Shown here piece after piece: positions 62,779 through 64,000 of a DNA stretch of 64,000 nt. The position numbers were made by a program, and so were the translations under genes. This DNA comes from Scalindua_A sp046757465. GTDB lineage: Bacteria > Planctomycetota > Brocadiia > Brocadiales > Scalinduaceae. The DNA lies in contig JBHHYH010000004.1 in NCBI GenBank assembly GCA_046757465.1, positions 1-64,000 of the forward strand, given 5' to 3'. A model generated the notes under the pieces. The model worked only from the letters and a program-made list of their open reading frames with translations. It was not told the DNA's origin and made no database searches. The first letter of the stretch is position 1, and each line of letters starts with the position of its first letter.

Positions 62779-64000
62779 GTGAATATTAATTTAGACACTC
62801 CAATCCTTCAAGTAGCTTTAGATTTTATAAACTTGCGGCGTGCTGTGAATGTCGCCAAGGAGGCTGTAGATGCGGGAGCCGAGTGGCTTGAAGTAGGGAC
62901 GCCTTTAATCAAAAGTGAGGGATTGAATTCTGTTAGAGTCCTTCGAGAAGAATTTCCGTCTACGACAATAGTTGCTGATATGAAGACGATGGATGCAGGG
63001 CGTATGGAGACGGAGATAGCGGCAAAGGCAGGAGCGGATGTCGCAATCGTGATGGGCGAGGCCTCAGACGTAACGATAAAAGAGTGTATTAACGCAGGAA
63101 AGAATTACGGTATAAAGATAGGGGTTGATTTTCTTGCCACCATCGATTGTGTTGATCGTGCGGTAAAAGTTGAAAAATGGGGAGCTGATTTCGTCTTTGT
63201 ACATACAGCTATTGACGATCAAATGTTAGGTCGTTACCCGTTTGAAAGACTTTCGAAGATTTGTTCAAAGGTTAGTATTCCTGTTGCTGTTGCGGGAGGG
63301 ATTAATTCCGAAACAGTAGTGGATGCAGTAAATGCAGGCGCAAAGATTATCGTAGTGGGGGGGGCAATTTGTAAGGCAACTGATGTGAGGGTTGCTATTG
63401 GTAATTTGAAAAAGGCAATTTTAGATCGGGGAAGGGTTCCTGTAAATCTTTTTAAAAGAGCTTCGAACGGGAATATCCGTGGAATATTAGAGAAGGTTTC
63501 AACAGCAAATATATCAAATGGGAGTCATCGACTTAGAGGTATTACGGGGCTCCAAAGTATAAGCCTTGAAACTAAGATGATTGGACAGGCGGTAACTGTC
63601 CGTACATATCCTGGTGATTGGGCAAAACCAGTAGAAGCAGTAGATAAGGCTGAAGAAGGAAGTGTAATAGTTATTGATTCTGGAGGCGTAGGACCTGCTG
63701 TCTGGGGTGAGCTTGCAACACATAGTGCAATACAGCGCAAACTTGCAGGTGTTATAGTAGACGGAGCAATTCGAGATAGTAGTGAAATAAGGAAGTTGAG
63801 ATTTCCTGCTTTTGCAAAATTAGTAATGCCAAATGCGGGAGAACCTAAAGGTTTCGGAGAGATAGGTATACCTGTAAGCATTTCGGGTATTACAATCAAT
63901 TCTGGCGATTGGATTGTGGGCGACGGCGATGGTTTAATAGTAATACCAAAACAAGAAGCAAAAGAAATGGCGAACCATGCAATGGATTGGTTAGAGAAAG
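62779..64000 (+). CDS. Hexulose-6-phosphate synthase / RraA-like fusion, cut by window end
   Basis: An open frame from GTG 62779 runs off the end at 64000, with 407 codons seen. The in-frame TGA at 62755 limits the start; GTG is the only sensible initiator. Residues about 5-210 match 3-hexulose-6-phosphate synthase (LQVALDFINLRRAVNVAKEA, VGTPLIKSEG, ADMKTMDAG, AVAGGINSETV). After about residue 245 the sequence matches the RraA/demethylmenaquinone methyltransferase-like fold (GQAVTVRTYPGDWAKP, GELATHSAIQRKLAGVIVDG). Such fusions are known in anaerobes and archaea. It could fix formaldehyde on ribulose 5-phosphate or run in reverse to supply pentoses; a PHI isomerase is not visible. Confidence 0.9.
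   Translation, partial: MNINLDTPILQVALDFINLRRAVNVAKEAVDAGAEWLEVGTPLIKSEGLNSVRVLREEFPSTTIVADMKTMDAGRMETEIAAKAGADVAIVMGEASDVTIKECINAGKNYGIKIGVDFLATIDCVDRAVKVEKWGADFVFVHTAIDDQMLGRYPFERLSKICSKVSIPVAVAGGINSETVVDAVNAGAKIIVVGGAICKATDVRVAIGNLKKAILDRGRVPVNLFKRASNGNIRGILEKVSTANISNGSHRLRGITGLQSISLETKMIGQAVTVRTYPGDWAKPVEAVDKAEEGSVIVIDSGGVGPAVWGELATHSAIQRKLAGVIVDGAIRDSSEIRKLRFPAFAKLVMPNAGEPKGFGEIGIPVSISGITINSGDWIVGDGDGLIVIPKQEAKEMANHAMDWLEK

Noticed and set aside
1..64000. tRNA or rRNA genes
   Set aside because: No cloverleaf with a GTTCRANNC arm or rRNA core sequence was recognised in any spacer.

Overview
The window is 64 kb of fairly AT-rich bacterial chromosome holding about 48 protein genes. I recognise no rRNA, tRNA or CRISPR array. 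Lgt, several lipoprotein or signal-peptide proteins and two RND pumps point to a diderm (Gram-negative type) envelope. HemW, several radical SAM enzymes and two lone molybdopterin oxidoreductases point to anaerobic or microaerobic life. GSIII, a HPS-RraA fusion, many toxin-antitoxin pairs and many palindromic repeats would fit a Planctomycetota/Brocadiales-like or other deep anaerobic lineage. That placement is only an inference; nothing in the window is diagnostic.

Layout. 0-4.4 kb (minus): polyprenyl diphosphate synthase, EF-P, HemW, a cytosolic protein-isoaspartate methyltransferase (PIMT) and a GT2 glycosyltransferase. 4.7-6.3 kb (plus): a small lysine-rich helix-turn-helix protein and HflX. 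6.4-8.5 kb (minus): panC-panD-lgt. 8.9-14.4 kb (plus): an exported PIMT, aldo/keto reductase + RidA-like protein, an exported HMA protein, and a CBS + cystathionine gamma-lyase pair for reverse transsulfuration. 14.5-18.4 kb (plus): ECF sigma, zinc-finger anti-sigma, a lipoprotein, a TIGR04282 transferase and a DUF3108 protein. 18.4-21.9 kb (minus): UPF0104 flippase-like protein, B12-type radical SAM enzyme and a TIM-barrel isomerase.

22-29 kb is accessory: DUF433 with a broken DUF5615 toxin and DUF2283, an unknown membrane protein, icd overlapping a molybdopterin oxidoreductase, and a MntA/HepT pair. 29-34.3 kb: M48 protease with PDZ, a PAS histidine kinase with an NtrC-type regulator, and an aminotransferase. 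34.4-43.1 kb is an ammonium-assimilation island: GSIII diverges from gltB-gltD, and its base composition looks richer in G+C than its surroundings. 43.5-46.5 kb: a haem-oxygenase-like diiron protein with all six expected metal ligands, then a glutamate-synthase-like FMN protein, each bounded by long spacers and hairpins. 46.9-48.9 kb: a second lone molybdopterin oxidoreductase.

48.9-57.8 kb: two RND pumps without adaptor genes, separated by repeats, a DUF559 nuclease and VapBC. 58.3-64 kb: bS21, a TIGR01212 radical SAM protein, SerA, a CopD-like membrane protein, QueD, and a HPS-RraA fusion cut by the window end.

The most unusual layer is the repeats. Several intergenic units have matching inverted termini around an inner palindrome. 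One palindrome lies in frame inside an RND gene, one supplies the stop codon of the DUF559 gene, and one appears split by a 342-bp MITE-like unit. A long imperfect direct repeat brackets VapBC. The best candidate for new biology is the diiron protein / FMN-protein pair at 43.5-46.5 kb.
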